Below the pieces are notes generated by a model. That model saw only the letters and a program-made list of their open reading frames with translations, was not told the DNA's origin and did no database searches. Of a stretch of 62,528 nucleotides of DNA, positions 16,441-25,038 are shown piece by piece (the stretch's first letter is position 1; every line of letters begins with the position of its first letter). This DNA is from Rhodobacteraceae bacterium HLUCCO07 (lineage in GTDB: Bacteria > Pseudomonadota > Alphaproteobacteria > Rhodobacterales > Rhodobacteraceae): the NCBI GenBank assembly GCA_001314705.1, contig LJSU01000024.1, forward strand, positions 1-62,528. Reading direction: 5' to 3'. The position numbers were made by a program, and so were the translations under genes.

Positions 16441-16917
16441 ATGTCGCGCAGCATCGATTACGGCAGCCTGATGCACCGTGCCATGCGAGGGCTCATTCAG
16501 GAAGTGCTCGCCGATGTCGCCGACCACGGTCTGCCCGGCACGCATCATTTTTTCATCACATTCGACACCACCCACCCCGACGCAGAACTCGCCGACTGGC
16601 TGCGCGACCGCTATCCCACGGAAATGACAGTCGTGATGCAGCACTGGTTCGACAATCTGGATGTGGGCGACGACGGATTCTCGATCACGCTCAATTTCGG
16701 CGACGCGCCCGAACCGCTCTACATCCCCTATGACGCGATCAAGACCTTCGTCGATCCATCGGTCGAATTCGGCCTGCGCTTCGAGACCCATGCCGAGGAT
16801 GACGATGGAGATGACGGCCCCGGAGAGGGGCGAGCCGATGAGGTCGGGGACGATCCGGAGGCCGAAAACAAGGCTCAGGATGCCGAGGTGGTCAGCCTCG
16901 ACAGTTTCCGCAAGTAG
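16441..16917 (+). CDS. sspB: SspB family ClpXP proteolysis adaptor (alphaproteobacterial type)
   Basis: A 158-residue adaptor that binds the ANDN portion of ssrA-tagged proteins and hands them to ClpXP. The N-terminal part IDYGSLMHRAMRGLIQEVL and the folded core GTHHFFITFDTTHPD, MTVVMQHWFDNLDV and PLYIPYDAIKTFVDPSVEFGL match the alphaproteobacterial SspB family. After residue ~120 comes a long acidic, flexible stretch ending EVVSLDSFRK, the short tail that contacts the ClpX N-domain. The neighbour is the tmRNA gene itself, 118 bp upstream on the same strand, so tag source and tag reader are adjacent. fumC follows at 42 bp. Confidence 0.92.
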   Translation: MSRSIDYGSLMHRAMRGLIQEVLADVADHGLPGTHHFFITFDTTHPDAELADWLRDRYPTEMTVVMQHWFDNLDVGDDGFSITLNFGDAPEPLYIPYDAIKTFVDPSVEFGLRFETHAEDDDGDDGPGEGRADEVGDDPEAENKAQDAEVVSLDSFRK

Positions 16918-16959
16918 CCTCACCCATCGTCCCTCTTGCCATCGCACAAGGAGATGCAG

Positions 16960-18357
16960 ATGACCGATACGCCCACGCGCACGGAAACCGACAGCTTCGG
17001 CCCGCTCGACGTGCCCGCCGATCGCTACTGGGGGGCTCAGACCCAGCGGTCGCTGATGAACTTCCCAATCGGCTGGGAACGTCAGCCCGTGGCGCTCGTT
17101 CGCGCACTGGGCGTGATCAAGCAGGCCTGCGCCGGGGCCAATACCGATCTCGGACGGCTCGACGCCGCGCGCGGCGAGGCGATCCAGAAGGCCGCCGCCG
17201 AGGTGGCCGAGGGCCGGCTCGACGATCATTTCCCGCTGGTTGTCTGGCAGACCGGCTCGGGCACCCAGTCCAACATGAACGCCAACGAGGTCATCGCCAA
17301 CCGCGCGATCGAGATCATGGGCGGTGTGCTCGGCTCAAAGGAGCCTGTCCATCCCAACGATCACGTCAACATGGGCCAAAGTTCGAACGACACCTTCCCC
17401 ACCGCCATGCATATCGCCACCGCCACAATGGCGCATGACGTGCTGCTGCCCGGCCTTGCCCGGCTCCATGGCGCGCTCGAACAGAAGGTCCGCGATTTCG
17501 ACGGCATCATCAAGATCGGCCGAACGCACACGCAAGACGCCACCCCGCTCACCCTGTCACAGGAATTTTCCGGCTACCTGCATCAGGTCGCGATGAGCAT
17601 CACGCGGGTGAAATCCGCCCTGCCACGCATCTATGAACTGGCCCAGGGCGGCACCGCTGTTGGCACCGGCCTCAACACCCCGCGCGGCTGGGCCGAGGAT
17701 GTGGCCGAGCGTATCGCGCGGATCACCGGTCTGCCCTTCACCACCGCCCCCAACAAGTTCGAGGCGCTGGCCGCCCATGACGCCATGGTCGAGATGTCGG
17801 GCGCGCTGCGCGTTGTCGCTGTTTCGCTTTACAAGATCGCCAACGATATCCGCTTTCTGGGCTCCGGCCCACGCTCGGGACTGGGCGAGCTTATCCTGCC
17901 AGAGAACGAGCCCGGCTCATCCATCATGCCCGGCAAGGTCAACCCCACCCAATGCGAGGCGCTCACCCAGGTCTGCGCCCATGTCATGGGCAATGACGCC
18001 GCCGTCGGCTTTGCCGGCTCGCAGGGGCATTTCGAACTCAATGTCTATAAACCCATGATGGCCTATAACGTGTTGCAATCCATGCAGCTTCTTGGCGATG
18101 CGGTGACCAGCTTCACAGATAATCTGGTGGTGGGCCTCAAGGCCAACGAGGACCGTATCGACAGGCTGATGCGCGAGAGCCTGATGCTGGTCACCGCCCT
18201 TGCGCCCGAGATCGGCTATGACAACGCCACCAAGGTCGCCAAGACCGCACATCAGAACGGCACCACCCTGCGCGAAGAGGCCGTGCGGCTGGGGTTTGTC
18301 GATGAGGCGACATTCGACCGCATCGTGCGCCCCGAGAAGATGGTGGGGCCGTCGTGA
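16960..18357 (+). CDS. fumC: Fumarate hydratase class II
   Basis: A 465-residue iron-independent fumarase of the citric acid cycle, interconverting fumarate and malate in the cytoplasm. Recognised by [15 protein letters not shown], the B-site region [37 protein letters not shown] and the superfamily signature [16 protein letters not shown]. The ATG at 16960 has AAGGAG six bases ahead; two in-frame ATGs further upstream lack this. Its TGA overlaps the next gene as ATGA. Aspartase and argininosuccinate lyase share the fold but not this set of motifs. Confidence 0.96.
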   Translation: MTDTPTRTETDSFGPLDVPADRYWGAQTQRSLMNFPIGWERQPVALVRALGVIKQACAGANTDLGRLDAARGEAIQKAAAEVAEGRLDDHFPLVVWQTGSGTQSNMNANEVIANRAIEIMGGVLGSKEPVHPNDHVNMGQSSNDTFPTAMHIATATMAHDVLLPGLARLHGALEQKVRDFDGIIKIGRTHTQDATPLTLSQEFSGYLHQVAMSITRVKSALPRIYELAQGGTAVGTGLNTPRGWAEDVAERIARITGLPFTTAPNKFEALAAHDAMVEMSGALRVVAVSLYKIANDIRFLGSGPRSGLGELILPENEPGSSIMPGKVNPTQCEALTQVCAHVMGNDAAVGFAGSQGHFELNVYKPMMAYNVLQSMQLLGDAVTSFTDNLVVGLKANEDRIDRLMRESLMLVTALAPEIGYDNATKVAKTAHQNGTTLREEAVRLGFVDEATFDRIVRPEKMVGPS

Positions 18358-18533
18358 TGGCGGGCGTCGTCAATCTCAACAAGGTCCGCAAGGCGGCTGC
18401 AAGGGCAGACAAGAAACGCCGGGCCGACAACAACGCGGCCAAATATGGATTGAGCAAGGCCGAGAAATCGCTTGCCAAGCTCCGCACCGAAAAGGCCGTC
18501 CGCCGGCTTGACAGCAAGCGGCGCGAGGACTGA
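18357..18533 (+). CDS. DUF4169 family small basic protein
   Basis: A 58-residue, very Lys/Arg-rich protein beginning [20 protein letters not shown] and ending with a basic helix. This matches the DUF4169 family of alphaproteobacteria, whose function is unknown; the pattern suggests a nucleic-acid- or ribosome-associated peptide. The start codon overlaps the fumC stop as ATGA, so translation is coupled to fumC. A GTG-started ribbon-helix-helix gene follows after 7 bp; the trio fumC-DUF4169-RHH is common in Rhodobacteraceae. Confidence 0.85.
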   Translation: MAGVVNLNKVRKAAARADKKRRADNNAAKYGLSKAEKSLAKLRTEKAVRRLDSKRRED

Positions 18534-18540
18534 CGGTACC

Positions 18541-18759
18541 GTGAGCAAGCCCGTCAAACGCTCACTCACACTGCGCGGACACCGCACCTCCGTCTCGCTC
18601 GAAGCGGATTTCTGGCTGGCCTTTCGCGAGATCGCCGCCACGCGCGGACAGCCGCTCAACGCGCTCGCCGCCGAAATCGACGAGACCCGCGACCTCGATA
18701 CCGGCCTTGCCACCGCGATCCGGCTTTTCGTGCTGCGCCACTACCGCGGACAGGGCTGA
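18541..18759 (+). CDS. Ribbon-helix-helix domain protein
   Basis: A 72-residue putative DNA-binding protein with the start SLTLRGHRTSVSLEADFWLAF, the typical beginning of the RHH_4 family: a beta strand with RGHRTSVSLE followed by two helices. Such proteins dimerise through the strands and usually bind operators or act like antitoxins; there is no toxin partner here. The start is a GTG at 18541. Its place behind fumC and DUF4169 suggests one transcript. The target is unknown. Confidence 0.83.
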   Translation: MSKPVKRSLTLRGHRTSVSLEADFWLAFREIAATRGQPLNALAAEIDETRDLDTGLATAIRLFVLRHYRGQG

Positions 18760-18798
18760 TCGAAGTTCGATATCTGAGCACAGAGAGAGCCGCCCGTC

Positions 18799-19200
18799 TC
18801 AGCCCTCCGTGCCCAGCTTCTCCTCGACCTCCGCCGCCAGCGCCTCGGCCCGCGCGGCCAGTTCGGCCATGGTCTCGGTCACGCTTTCCGGCACCACCGG
18901 CACCTCGACCCGCTCCGGCTCTGGCGCTGGCCGGTTCCTGAGCTGCTCCACCTCGCTCTCCAGCTCCTGCATCCGGCCCTGCATCGCCTTGAGCTTGTCC
19001 TCGACACCTGCCGTCTTGTCGGCCAGCATGAGACCGGCCATCAACAGCATCCGCGCCTCGGGCAACCGCCCGATCTGCTCGGTCAGAACGCTGGCCTCGG
19101 AATCGAGCATCGTCGCGGCAGCGTGGAGATAGTGCTCCTCACCCTCCTGGCAGGCCACCTCGAAGGCGCGCCCGCCGATCATGATTTCCACCTCGGGCAT
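18799..19200 (-). CDS. zapA: Cell division protein ZapA
   Basis: A 133-residue FtsZ-associated protein that bundles FtsZ filaments at the division site. The ZapA domain covers the first ~95 residues (VEIMIGGRAFEVACQEGEE, then LDSEASVLTEQIGRLPEARMLLMAGLMLAD), followed by a coiled coil with a Pro/Glu-rich break and a charged C-terminus. Its ATG shares one base with the stop of the upstream coiled-coil gene (TGATG). It converges with the RHH gene, with 39 bp between. Confidence 0.88.
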   Translation of the reverse strand: MPEVEIMIGGRAFEVACQEGEEHYLHAAATMLDSEASVLTEQIGRLPEARMLLMAGLMLADKTAGVEDKLKAMQGRMQELESEVEQLRNRPAPEPERVEVPVVPESVTETMAELAARAEALAAEVEEKLGTEG

Positions 19201-19697
19201 CAGGCCCCCTCCCCTTGGTCATCCTCAAGCAACGGCTCCAGCGCCGAAAGGATCGTTCCTGTCTCGGCCGCGTCCGCCGCCCGCGCAGCGCGCAGCGCCT
19301 CAAGTTCGGCCTGCATCGCCTTGTTGATCAGGTGGGCATCCCCCACGCCGTGCTCATTGGCCTCGCGCAACGCCACGTTCGAGGCGCGCAACTGATCATT
19401 GGCCGCCCGCAGCCGCTGCAATTCGGTGTCGAGCTTTGCCATCGCCCCCGCCTGTTCCTCGACCTTGGCCGTCACCTCGGCGAGCTTGCCATCCTGGCGT
19501 GCGTGCAATGTCTTGATTCGTTCTTCAAGCTGCGCCGTGACAAGCTTTTCGTCCTCCAGCGCCGCTTTCAGCTCCTCGATCTCCGTGCCTTCGCCCACCT
19601 CGGCTTCGGCTTGTGGTCCCAGATCGTTCAACCCCTGACCGATCCTGTCCAGTGCCGCGGTAATGCGCCGCTCCAGTTCCACGATTTCCTGGGTCAT
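19200..19697 (-). CDS. Coiled-coil protein encoded upstream of zapA
   Basis: A 165-residue, strongly charged protein made almost entirely of predicted coiled coil: heptad-like Leu/Ala spacing runs from LERRITAALDRI through the LEDEKLVTAQLEERIKTL and LRAANDQLRASNVAL regions. No catalytic motif is visible. It precedes zapA with a one-base overlap, as in many Rhodobacteraceae, so a role with ZapA in Z-ring assembly is a fair inference but unproven. Its ATG overlaps the stop of the small gene upstream as ATGA. Confidence 0.8.
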   Translation of the reverse strand: MTQEIVELERRITAALDRIGQGLNDLGPQAEAEVGEGTEIEELKAALEDEKLVTAQLEERIKTLHARQDGKLAEVTAKVEEQAGAMAKLDTELQRLRAANDQLRASNVALREANEHGVGDAHLINKAMQAELEALRAARAADAAETGTILSALEPLLEDDQGEGA

Positions 19698-19882
19698 GTC
19701 CTGCCCTCTCGATCCCCGTCATTCCGACTTGACCGGGCCGCAATGCTGCCCCTGAGCGAATCATCCGCATCGCGCCGGATTGCATCAAGAGTAAAGCCTT
19801 TCGCCTTGTTTCCAAACCAGGAAAGGGCTTTGCCGCCCATTCCCGGCACGGCCTTGCGCAACACAAAGCGAATTTCGGACAT
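19694..19882 (-). CDS. Small basic protein of unknown function, upstream of the zapA pair
   Basis: A 62-residue frame beginning MSEIRFVLRKAVPGMGGKAL and ending in an Arg/Asp-rich tail. I include it because its TGA overlaps the next gene's ATG as ATGA, the same coupling used by its neighbours. It has no recognisable domain, and the purine-rich stretch before the ATG (GGGGCAGGGCAA) is only a modest ribosome site. The frame stays open another 79 codons upstream, into the tkt start, which argues for caution. It may be a real short gene or an accident of high G+C. Confidence 0.42.
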   Translation of the reverse strand: MSEIRFVLRKAVPGMGGKALSWFGNKAKGFTLDAIRRDADDSLRGSIAARSSRNDGDREGRT

Positions 19883-19979
19883 TTGCCCTGCCCCTGCGGA
19901 CTGGTAAGAGAAGCCCCGACTCGCCCGGCAATTGCCCGCGACAGCTGTAAACCGCATATCAACCAAAGGAACTCGACCC

Positions 19980-21995
19980 TTGGATATCGCCGCCCTCCGC
20001 GCCGCACACCCCGACCACTGGATGCGCGCCGCCGCCATCCGCACCCTGACCCTCGATGCCGTCGCCGCCGCCAATTCCGGCCATTCTGGCATGCCGATGG
20101 GCATGGCCGACGTCGCCACGGTGCTCTATGCCAACCACCTCAAGTTCGACGCCACCGCCCCCGACTGGCCCGATCGTGATCGCTTCATCCTCTCGGCCGG
20201 GCATGGCTCGATGCTGCTCTATTCGCTTCTGCATCTTACCGGCTACCCCGAGATGACGCTCGACGAACTGAAAAATTTCCGCCAATGGGGCGCGATCACC
20301 GCTGGCCACCCCGAATACGGCCACGCGCCGGGGATCGAGACCACGACCGGTCCGCTCGGACAGGGTATGTCCAACGCCGTCGGCTTTGCGATGGCCGAGG
20401 AAATCCTGCGCGCGCGTTATGGCAAGGCGCTGATGGATCACCACACCTATGCCATCGCCGGTGACGGCTGCCTGATGGAGGGCGTCAGCCAGGAGGCCAT
20501 CACCCTCGCCGGGCGGCATCAACTGGGCCGCCTCATCGTCTTTTGGGACAACAACAACATCACCATCGACGGCACGGTGGAACTTTCCGACCGCACAGAT
20601 CAGCCCGCCCGCTTCCGCGCCGCCGGCTGGCACGTGCAGGAAATCGACGGCCATGACCCCGATGCGATCGACGCCGCCATCGCCGCCGCCAAGGCCAGCC
20701 CCCTGCCCTCGATGATCGCCTGCAAGACCCATATCGCACTGGGTCACGCGGCACAGGATACATCCAAGGGCCATGGCGCTCTGACCGACCTGGGCCAGCT
20801 TCAGGATGCCAAGGCCGTCTATGGCTGGACCACCGGCCCGTTCGAGGTCCCCGCCGAGATCAAGTCCTGGTGGGAAAAGGTCGGCAGCCGCGGCGCCACC
20901 GCCCGCGCCGAATGGCAGGCCCGCCTCGACGCCCAGTCCGACCGCCGCAAGGCCGAATTCGCCCGCATCTTCGCGCGCGACGTGCCCCGGTCACTCGCCT
21001 CGCGCATCCGCGCGCTGAAGAAACAGATCGCCGACGAGGCGCCCAAGGTCGCAACCCGCAAGGCATCGGAAATGGCGCTTGAGGTCATCAACCCGGTGAT
21101 GAGCGAAACCGTCGGCGGCTCGGCCGATCTGACCGGCTCGAACAACACGAAAACCGGCGATCTGGGCGTGTTCGATACCGACAACCGCAATGGCCGCTAT
21201 ATCTATTGGGGCATCCGCGAACACGGCATGGCCGCCGCGATGAACGGCATGGCGCTGCATGGTGGTATCCGCCCCTATGGCGGCACCTTCATGGCCTTCA
21301 CCGACTACGCCCGCCCGGCGATGCGGCTGGCCGCGCTGATGGGCATCCCCACCGTCTTCGTGATGACCCACGATTCCATCGGCCTGGGCGAGGACGGCCC
21401 CACGCACCAGCCGGTCGAACACCTCGCCATCTCGCGCGCGACCCCTAACACCATGGTCTTCCGCCCCGCCGACACGGTCGAGACCGCCGAAGCATGGGAA
21501 CTGGCACTCACGTCCAAATCCACGCCCTCCGTGCTCTCGCTCACGCGTCAGGGCCTGCCCACCGTGCGCACCGAGCACAAGACAAAGAACCTCACGGCGC
21601 AGGGCGCCTATGTGCTGGCCGAAGCGACCGGCAAGCGCCGCGCGATCATCCTCGCCACCGGTTCCGAGGTCTCCATTGCACTGGCCGCGCGCGAGCTGTT
21701 GCAGGACGAAGGCATCGGAACCCGCGTCGTTTCCATGCCCTGCTGGGAACTGTTCGCGGATCAGTCCGAAAGCTATCGTCGCAAGGTGCTGCCCGCCGGT
21801 CCCGTCCGCGTCGGCGTCGAGGCAGCCGTGCGCACCGGCTGGGATCGCTGGCTGTGCGGAGAACGCGGCCGCGAGGCGAAATCGGGTTTCGTCGGCATGG
21901 ACAGTTTCGGCGCCTCCGCCCCCGCCGATGTGCTCTACGAGAAATTCGGCATCACGGGGCAGGCCGTAGCCGACAAGGTGAAGTCCTTGCTTTGA
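19980..21995 (+). CDS. tkt: Transketolase
   Basis: A 671-residue thiamine diphosphate enzyme of the pentose phosphate and Calvin-type pathways, transferring two-carbon units between sugar phosphates. Key segments: [16 protein letters not shown] near the N-terminus, [20 protein letters not shown], the ThDP/Mg motif [13 protein letters not shown]...[10 protein letters not shown], and the pyrimidine-domain [20 protein letters not shown]-like stretch ([14 protein letters not shown]). I choose the TTG at 19980-19982 because AAAGGAA precedes it by eight bases and it gives the usual length; a TTG 48 bp upstream has no such site. It is divergent from the zapA group, leaving about 100 bp for two promoters. 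A 13-bp inverted repeat follows the stop. Confidence 0.95.
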   Translation: MDIAALRAAHPDHWMRAAAIRTLTLDAVAAANSGHSGMPMGMADVATVLYANHLKFDATAPDWPDRDRFILSAGHGSMLLYSLLHLTGYPEMTLDELKNFRQWGAITAGHPEYGHAPGIETTTGPLGQGMSNAVGFAMAEEILRARYGKALMDHHTYAIAGDGCLMEGVSQEAITLAGRHQLGRLIVFWDNNNITIDGTVELSDRTDQPARFRAAGWHVQEIDGHDPDAIDAAIAAAKASPLPSMIACKTHIALGHAAQDTSKGHGALTDLGQLQDAKAVYGWTTGPFEVPAEIKSWWEKVGSRGATARAEWQARLDAQSDRRKAEFARIFARDVPRSLASRIRALKKQIADEAPKVATRKASEMALEVINPVMSETVGGSADLTGSNNTKTGDLGVFDTDNRNGRYIYWGIREHGMAAAMNGMALHGGIRPYGGTFMAFTDYARPAMRLAALMGIPTVFVMTHDSIGLGEDGPTHQPVEHLAISRATPNTMVFRPADTVETAEAWELALTSKSTPSVLSLTRQGLPTVRTEHKTKNLTAQGAYVLAEATGKRRAIILATGSEVSIALAARELLQDEGIGTRVVSMPCWELFADQSESYRRKVLPAGPVRVGVEAAVRTGWDRWLCGERGREAKSGFVGMDSFGASAPADVLYEKFGITGQAVADKVKSLL

Positions 21996-22004
21996 TCTGG
22001 ATCC

Positions 22005-22036
22005 GGCCCTGGCCCTCCACGCCGAGGGCCAGGGCC
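22005..22036 (+). terminator. Perfect 13-bp inverted repeat after tkt, terminator-like without T-run
   Basis: GGCCCTGGCCCTC (22005-22017) and its exact complement GAGGGCCAGGGCC (22024-22036) flank a 6-nt loop, starting 9 bp after the tkt stop. No T-tract follows, so it may act as an mRNA 3'-end stabiliser or with Rho rather than as a classical terminator. Confidence 0.6.
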
Positions 22037-22126
22037 GCGAACATGATCTTCGCAAGATGGCAATTCCGGGGTTGATCGGGGGCGGCGCAAACGCGGCGGA
22101 ATGCAACGGTTCGGGACACGAGAGAA

Positions 22127-23122
22127 ATGCCAATATATCAAAACGCCAGATTGTCCGTTGCCCCCATGATGGATTGGACCGACAGGCATTGTCGGCATTT
22201 CCATCGCCGGCTGTCGTCGCAGGCTCTGCTCTACACCGAAATGGTGACAGCACCCGCCCTGGTGCGTGGCGCGGCACTACATCTGCTCGATCATGATCCT
22301 GAAGACGCTCCCGTCGCATTGCAGCTGGGCGGCGCCGATCCGGACGAGTTGGCGCGGGCGGCGGGGTTGGGGATGGGGGCAGGGTTTGGCGAGATCAATC
22401 TCAACTGTGGCTGCCCGTCCGACCGGGTGCAATCGGGCACTTTCGGGGCGGTTCTCATGAAAAATCCGGCCCTCGTGAAAAAATGTTGCGCGGCGATGAT
22501 CGCGGAGGTGGATGTGCCGGTAACGGTGAAGTGCCGGATCGGGGTGGATGACCAGGACCCCGAAGAGGCGCTTCCGGAGTTCCTGGCCCAGATCGTTGCG
22601 GCCGGCGTCGAACGGGTGACGATCCATGCGCGCAAGGCGTGGCTGATGGGGCTCAGCCCCAAGGAGAACCGGGACATCCCGCCGCTGGATTACGATCTCG
22701 TCCAGCGCATGAAGATGCTCTTTCCCAACCTGCATATCACGCTCAATGGCGGGATCGACACACTGGATCAAGCCGTTGAAATGCTTGAGAAAGGATTTGA
22801 CGGTGTGATGATCGGGCGCGCCGCCTACCATCGGCCCTGGGACATCCTGGGGCGGGCCGATGAACGTGTTTTCGGCACCCAACCCGCGGCCCGTCGCCCC
22901 GAGGATGTGGCGCGGGAGATGCTGCCCCATATCCGCGCGCATCTGGCCTCGGGGGGACGGCTGCACCAGGTGACGCGGCACATGCTGGGGCTGTTTCACG
23001 GCCGTCCCGGCGCGCGGCAATGGCGGCGCATACTGTCGGAAGGGGCGGTGCGGCCGGATGCCGGTGTTTCGCTGGTCGAAGAGGCCCTTGAAGCGGTTCA
23101 GGAACACGCTTTATCCGCTTGA
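22127..23122 (+). CDS. dusA: tRNA-dihydrouridine synthase A
   Basis: A 331-residue FMN enzyme that reduces uridines in the tRNA D-loop using NADPH. The TIM-barrel start reads LSVAPMMDWTDRHCRHFHRRL, with LYTEMVTAPAL after it. The catalytic Cys lies in INLNCGCPSDRVQSGTFGA (NCGCPS), and VTVKCRIGVDDQD and TIHARKAWLMGLSPKENR are the DusA-type FMN/RNA-binding segments. The length and the HARKAWL motif assign it to the A subfamily. It follows tkt but, with the hairpin between, is probably separately transcribed. The ribosome site (GAGAGAA) is weak. Confidence 0.95.
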   Translation: MPIYQNARLSVAPMMDWTDRHCRHFHRRLSSQALLYTEMVTAPALVRGAALHLLDHDPEDAPVALQLGGADPDELARAAGLGMGAGFGEINLNCGCPSDRVQSGTFGAVLMKNPALVKKCCAAMIAEVDVPVTVKCRIGVDDQDPEEALPEFLAQIVAAGVERVTIHARKAWLMGLSPKENRDIPPLDYDLVQRMKMLFPNLHITLNGGIDTLDQAVEMLEKGFDGVMIGRAAYHRPWDILGRADERVFGTQPAARRPEDVAREMLPHIRAHLASGGRLHQVTRHMLGLFHGRPGARQWRRILSEGAVRPDAGVSLVEEALEAVQEHALSA

Positions 23123-23212
23123 TCATAAGGTGAAAGCTGCCAGCGGGCATTGCCGGCTTTCCCTTGATCCGGCAGCGGTGTAGACCGTCTCGCAGAACAT
23201 AAGGAGAGCCAC

Positions 23213-24034
23213 ATGATCCCCGATACCATGCTTCTGGTGCAGATGCTCATCCTGCTGATCGTGATCGGCGGCTTGGCCGGGGTGCTGGCCGGGTTGCTCG
23301 GGGTGGGCGGAGGCATCGTCTTGGTGCCCGCTTTTTTCTATACATTCCAGACACTTGGTTATGACGGGCCGCAGTTGATGCAGATCTGCCTGGCCACCTC
23401 GCTGGCCACGATCATCGTCACCTCCTTGCGGTCGGCACACAGTCACAACAAGAAGGGCGCCGTGGATTGGGACATCCTGCGCGGCTGGGCCCTGGGCATC
23501 ATGATCGGCGCGGTCCTGGGGATGCTGACGGCGGCGAGCCTGCGGTCGAGCACGCTTCAGGGGGTGTTCGGTGTTCTCGCGCTGGTGGTCGGGGCCTATC
23601 TCGGGCTGGGCCGCCAGCATTGGCAATTGGGCGACGAAATGCCAAGGGGAATCAAACGCTTGGCACTCGCTCCCATGGTCGGGTTCCTGTCGGTCCTGAT
23701 GGGAATCGGGGGCGGCAGTTTCGGGGTTCCGTTGATGAGCCTCTATGCCACGCCGATTCACCGGGCGGTTGCGACGGCGGCAGGGTTCGGGGTGATCATC
23801 GCGGTGCCGTCGGTGATCGGCTTCCTGTTCCTTCGGGTCGCGGATGCGCCGCCATTCACCATCGGCGCGGTGAACCTCGTGGCCTTTGGTATCGTCATCG
23901 TTATGACAATGATTACAGCGCCTTGGGGCGTAAAGCTCGCCCATGCGATGGACCCCAGACCGCTCAGGCGGGCGTTTGCCGTGTTCCTTACGCTGGTGGC
24001 TCTGAACATGCTGCGCAAGTCGCTGGGGTGGTGA
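23213..24034 (+). CDS. TSUP (TauE/SafE) family membrane permease
   Basis: A 273-residue integral membrane protein with about eight helices in two homologous halves. The family motif GLLGVGGGIVLVPAF occurs near residue 28 and its counterpart GIGGGSFGVPLM near residue 165. TSUP proteins export or import sulfite, sulfoacetate and other organosulfur anions; the substrate here is unknown. AAGGAG precedes the start at good spacing. It is alone on this strand, with DUF1289 facing it, and its 3' flank carries copy A of the structured repeat. Confidence 0.9.
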   Translation: MIPDTMLLVQMLILLIVIGGLAGVLAGLLGVGGGIVLVPAFFYTFQTLGYDGPQLMQICLATSLATIIVTSLRSAHSHNKKGAVDWDILRGWALGIMIGAVLGMLTAASLRSSTLQGVFGVLALVVGAYLGLGRQHWQLGDEMPRGIKRLALAPMVGFLSVLMGIGGGSFGVPLMSLYATPIHRAVATAAGFGVIIAVPSVIGFLFLRVADAPPFTIGAVNLVAFGIVIVMTMITAPWGVKLAHAMDPRPLRRAFAVFLTLVALNMLRKSLGW

Positions 24035-24217
24035 AGCGGTCCCTGCGCTTAACCTTTGCCGTTTCGGGGCGAATCGAGGGGGTGACTCGCGTATGACTCC
24101 CGGCTGCTGCCCGGCTGCCGGGGAGAGCGGGGCCAAGTGGCGCGACCAAACATTAGCGGGGCGTGCGGTGGGGTGTTGGAATCTTGGTTATTCTTGTAGG
24201 CGACGGGGTTCTCCCGT

Positions 24218-24298
24218 CCGGGCTGCTTGCAGCCCGGGCGGCGTCCGCCCCGCCCCATGGGCGGGCGCTTCACGCACACCCCGGGCCGGGCGCCGCCC
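24218..24298 (+). repeat. Structured interspersed repeat, copy A (divergent)
   Basis: An 81-bp GC-rich element 184 bp after the TSUP stop. Hairpin 1 is GGGCTGC-TT-GCAGCCC (24220-24235). An outer stem GGGCGGCG / CGCCGCCC encloses an inner stem around CCCCATGGG and a short branch. It shares layout and several blocks (CTTGC, CGCCCCATGG, GCGGGCGC) with copies B and C, but its outer stem has different bases that still pair. Confidence 0.65.
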
Positions 24299-24333
24299 TC
24301 TCGACCGGCATCTATCCGATTTGCCGCGACCCC

Positions 24334-24567
24334 CTACCGCTTGAGCCGCGCCGCGCGACCGCCACGACGCTTGCGCAGGAGGCTGGCGCGGTCGGGGAGT
24401 TCGTCCATCACAGCGCGACGCGCCTCGGCGCTCATCCGTGACCAGCCCGCGATCTCGTCGAGGGAGCGGTAACACCCGGTGCAGATCCGCGCCTCGGGAT
24501 GGACGACGCAGACATTGATGCAAGGGCTTTCGACCTCGTCGCGTTTCCAGATGTCATCGCTCTTCAT
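24334..24567 (-). CDS. DUF1289 domain protein
   Basis: A 77-residue protein with four conserved cysteines in the pattern SPCINVCVVHPEARICTGCYRS, the DUF1289 signature, which probably binds zinc or an iron-sulfur cluster. The rest is a basic C-terminal tail (LLRKRRGGRAARLKR). The family is widespread in proteobacteria and its function is unknown. It starts 3 bp after the ruvX stop, so it is the third gene of a ccmI-ruvX-DUF1289 transcript. Confidence 0.9.
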   Translation of the reverse strand: MKSDDIWKRDEVESPCINVCVVHPEARICTGCYRSLDEIAGWSRMSAEARRAVMDELPDRASLLRKRRGGRAARLKR

Positions 24568-24570
24568 GTC

Positions 24571-25038
24571 TCACCCGATATGCCTGATGCGGTCCAGCAG
24601 CCCCTGCAGGATATAGGAGGCGGCGACGTGATCTATGACCTCGGCGCGACGCTTTCGTGTCGTATCCGCCTCGAGGAGCGCCCTTTCGGCGGCCACGGTC
24701 GAGAGCCGTTCATCCCAGAAGGTGATCGGCAGGTCCGTGAGCCGCGCGAGATTGCGGGCAAAGGCGCGGGTCGATTGGCAGCGCGGGCCTTCGGTGCCGT
24801 CCATGTTGCGCGGCAGGCCAAGCACGATCCCGGCGATGTCGCGGGCGGCGAGAATGGCCATGAGCGCCTCGGCATCGGCGGTGAATTTCTTGCGCCGGAT
24901 GGTTTCGAGCGGTGTCGCGACCGAGCGCATCCCGTCGGAGACCGCGACGCCGATGGTGCGCTCGCCCAGATCGAGCCCGGCCAGCGCGCGCCGGGGCGGC
25001 AGGGCGGCCGCGAAATCCTCGGTCGCGTCAAGGATCAT
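24571..25038 (-). CDS. ruvX: Putative pre-16S rRNA nuclease / Holliday junction resolvase-like YqgF
   Basis: A 155-residue RNase H-like nuclease. The first acidic strand is LAGLDLGERTIGVAVSDG, the middle VLGLPRNMDGTEGPR contains the family-typical GLPxxxDG block, and the C-terminal part has FWDERLSTVAAERALLE and the final Asp in VIDHVAASYILQ. YqgF processes the 5' end of 16S rRNA in E. coli. The ATG at 25036-25038 overlaps the ccmI stop as ATGA. An upstream extension of the frame lies inside ccmI and was rejected. Confidence 0.93.
   Translation of the reverse strand: MILDATEDFAAALPPRRALAGLDLGERTIGVAVSDGMRSVATPLETIRRKKFTADAEALMAILAARDIAGIVLGLPRNMDGTEGPRCQSTRAFARNLARLTDLPITFWDERLSTVAAERALLEADTTRKRRAEVIDHVAASYILQGLLDRIRHIG

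Noticed and set aside
16336-17229. 297-codon minus-strand frame opposite sspB and fumC
   Set aside because: Antisense shadow of two well-supported genes.
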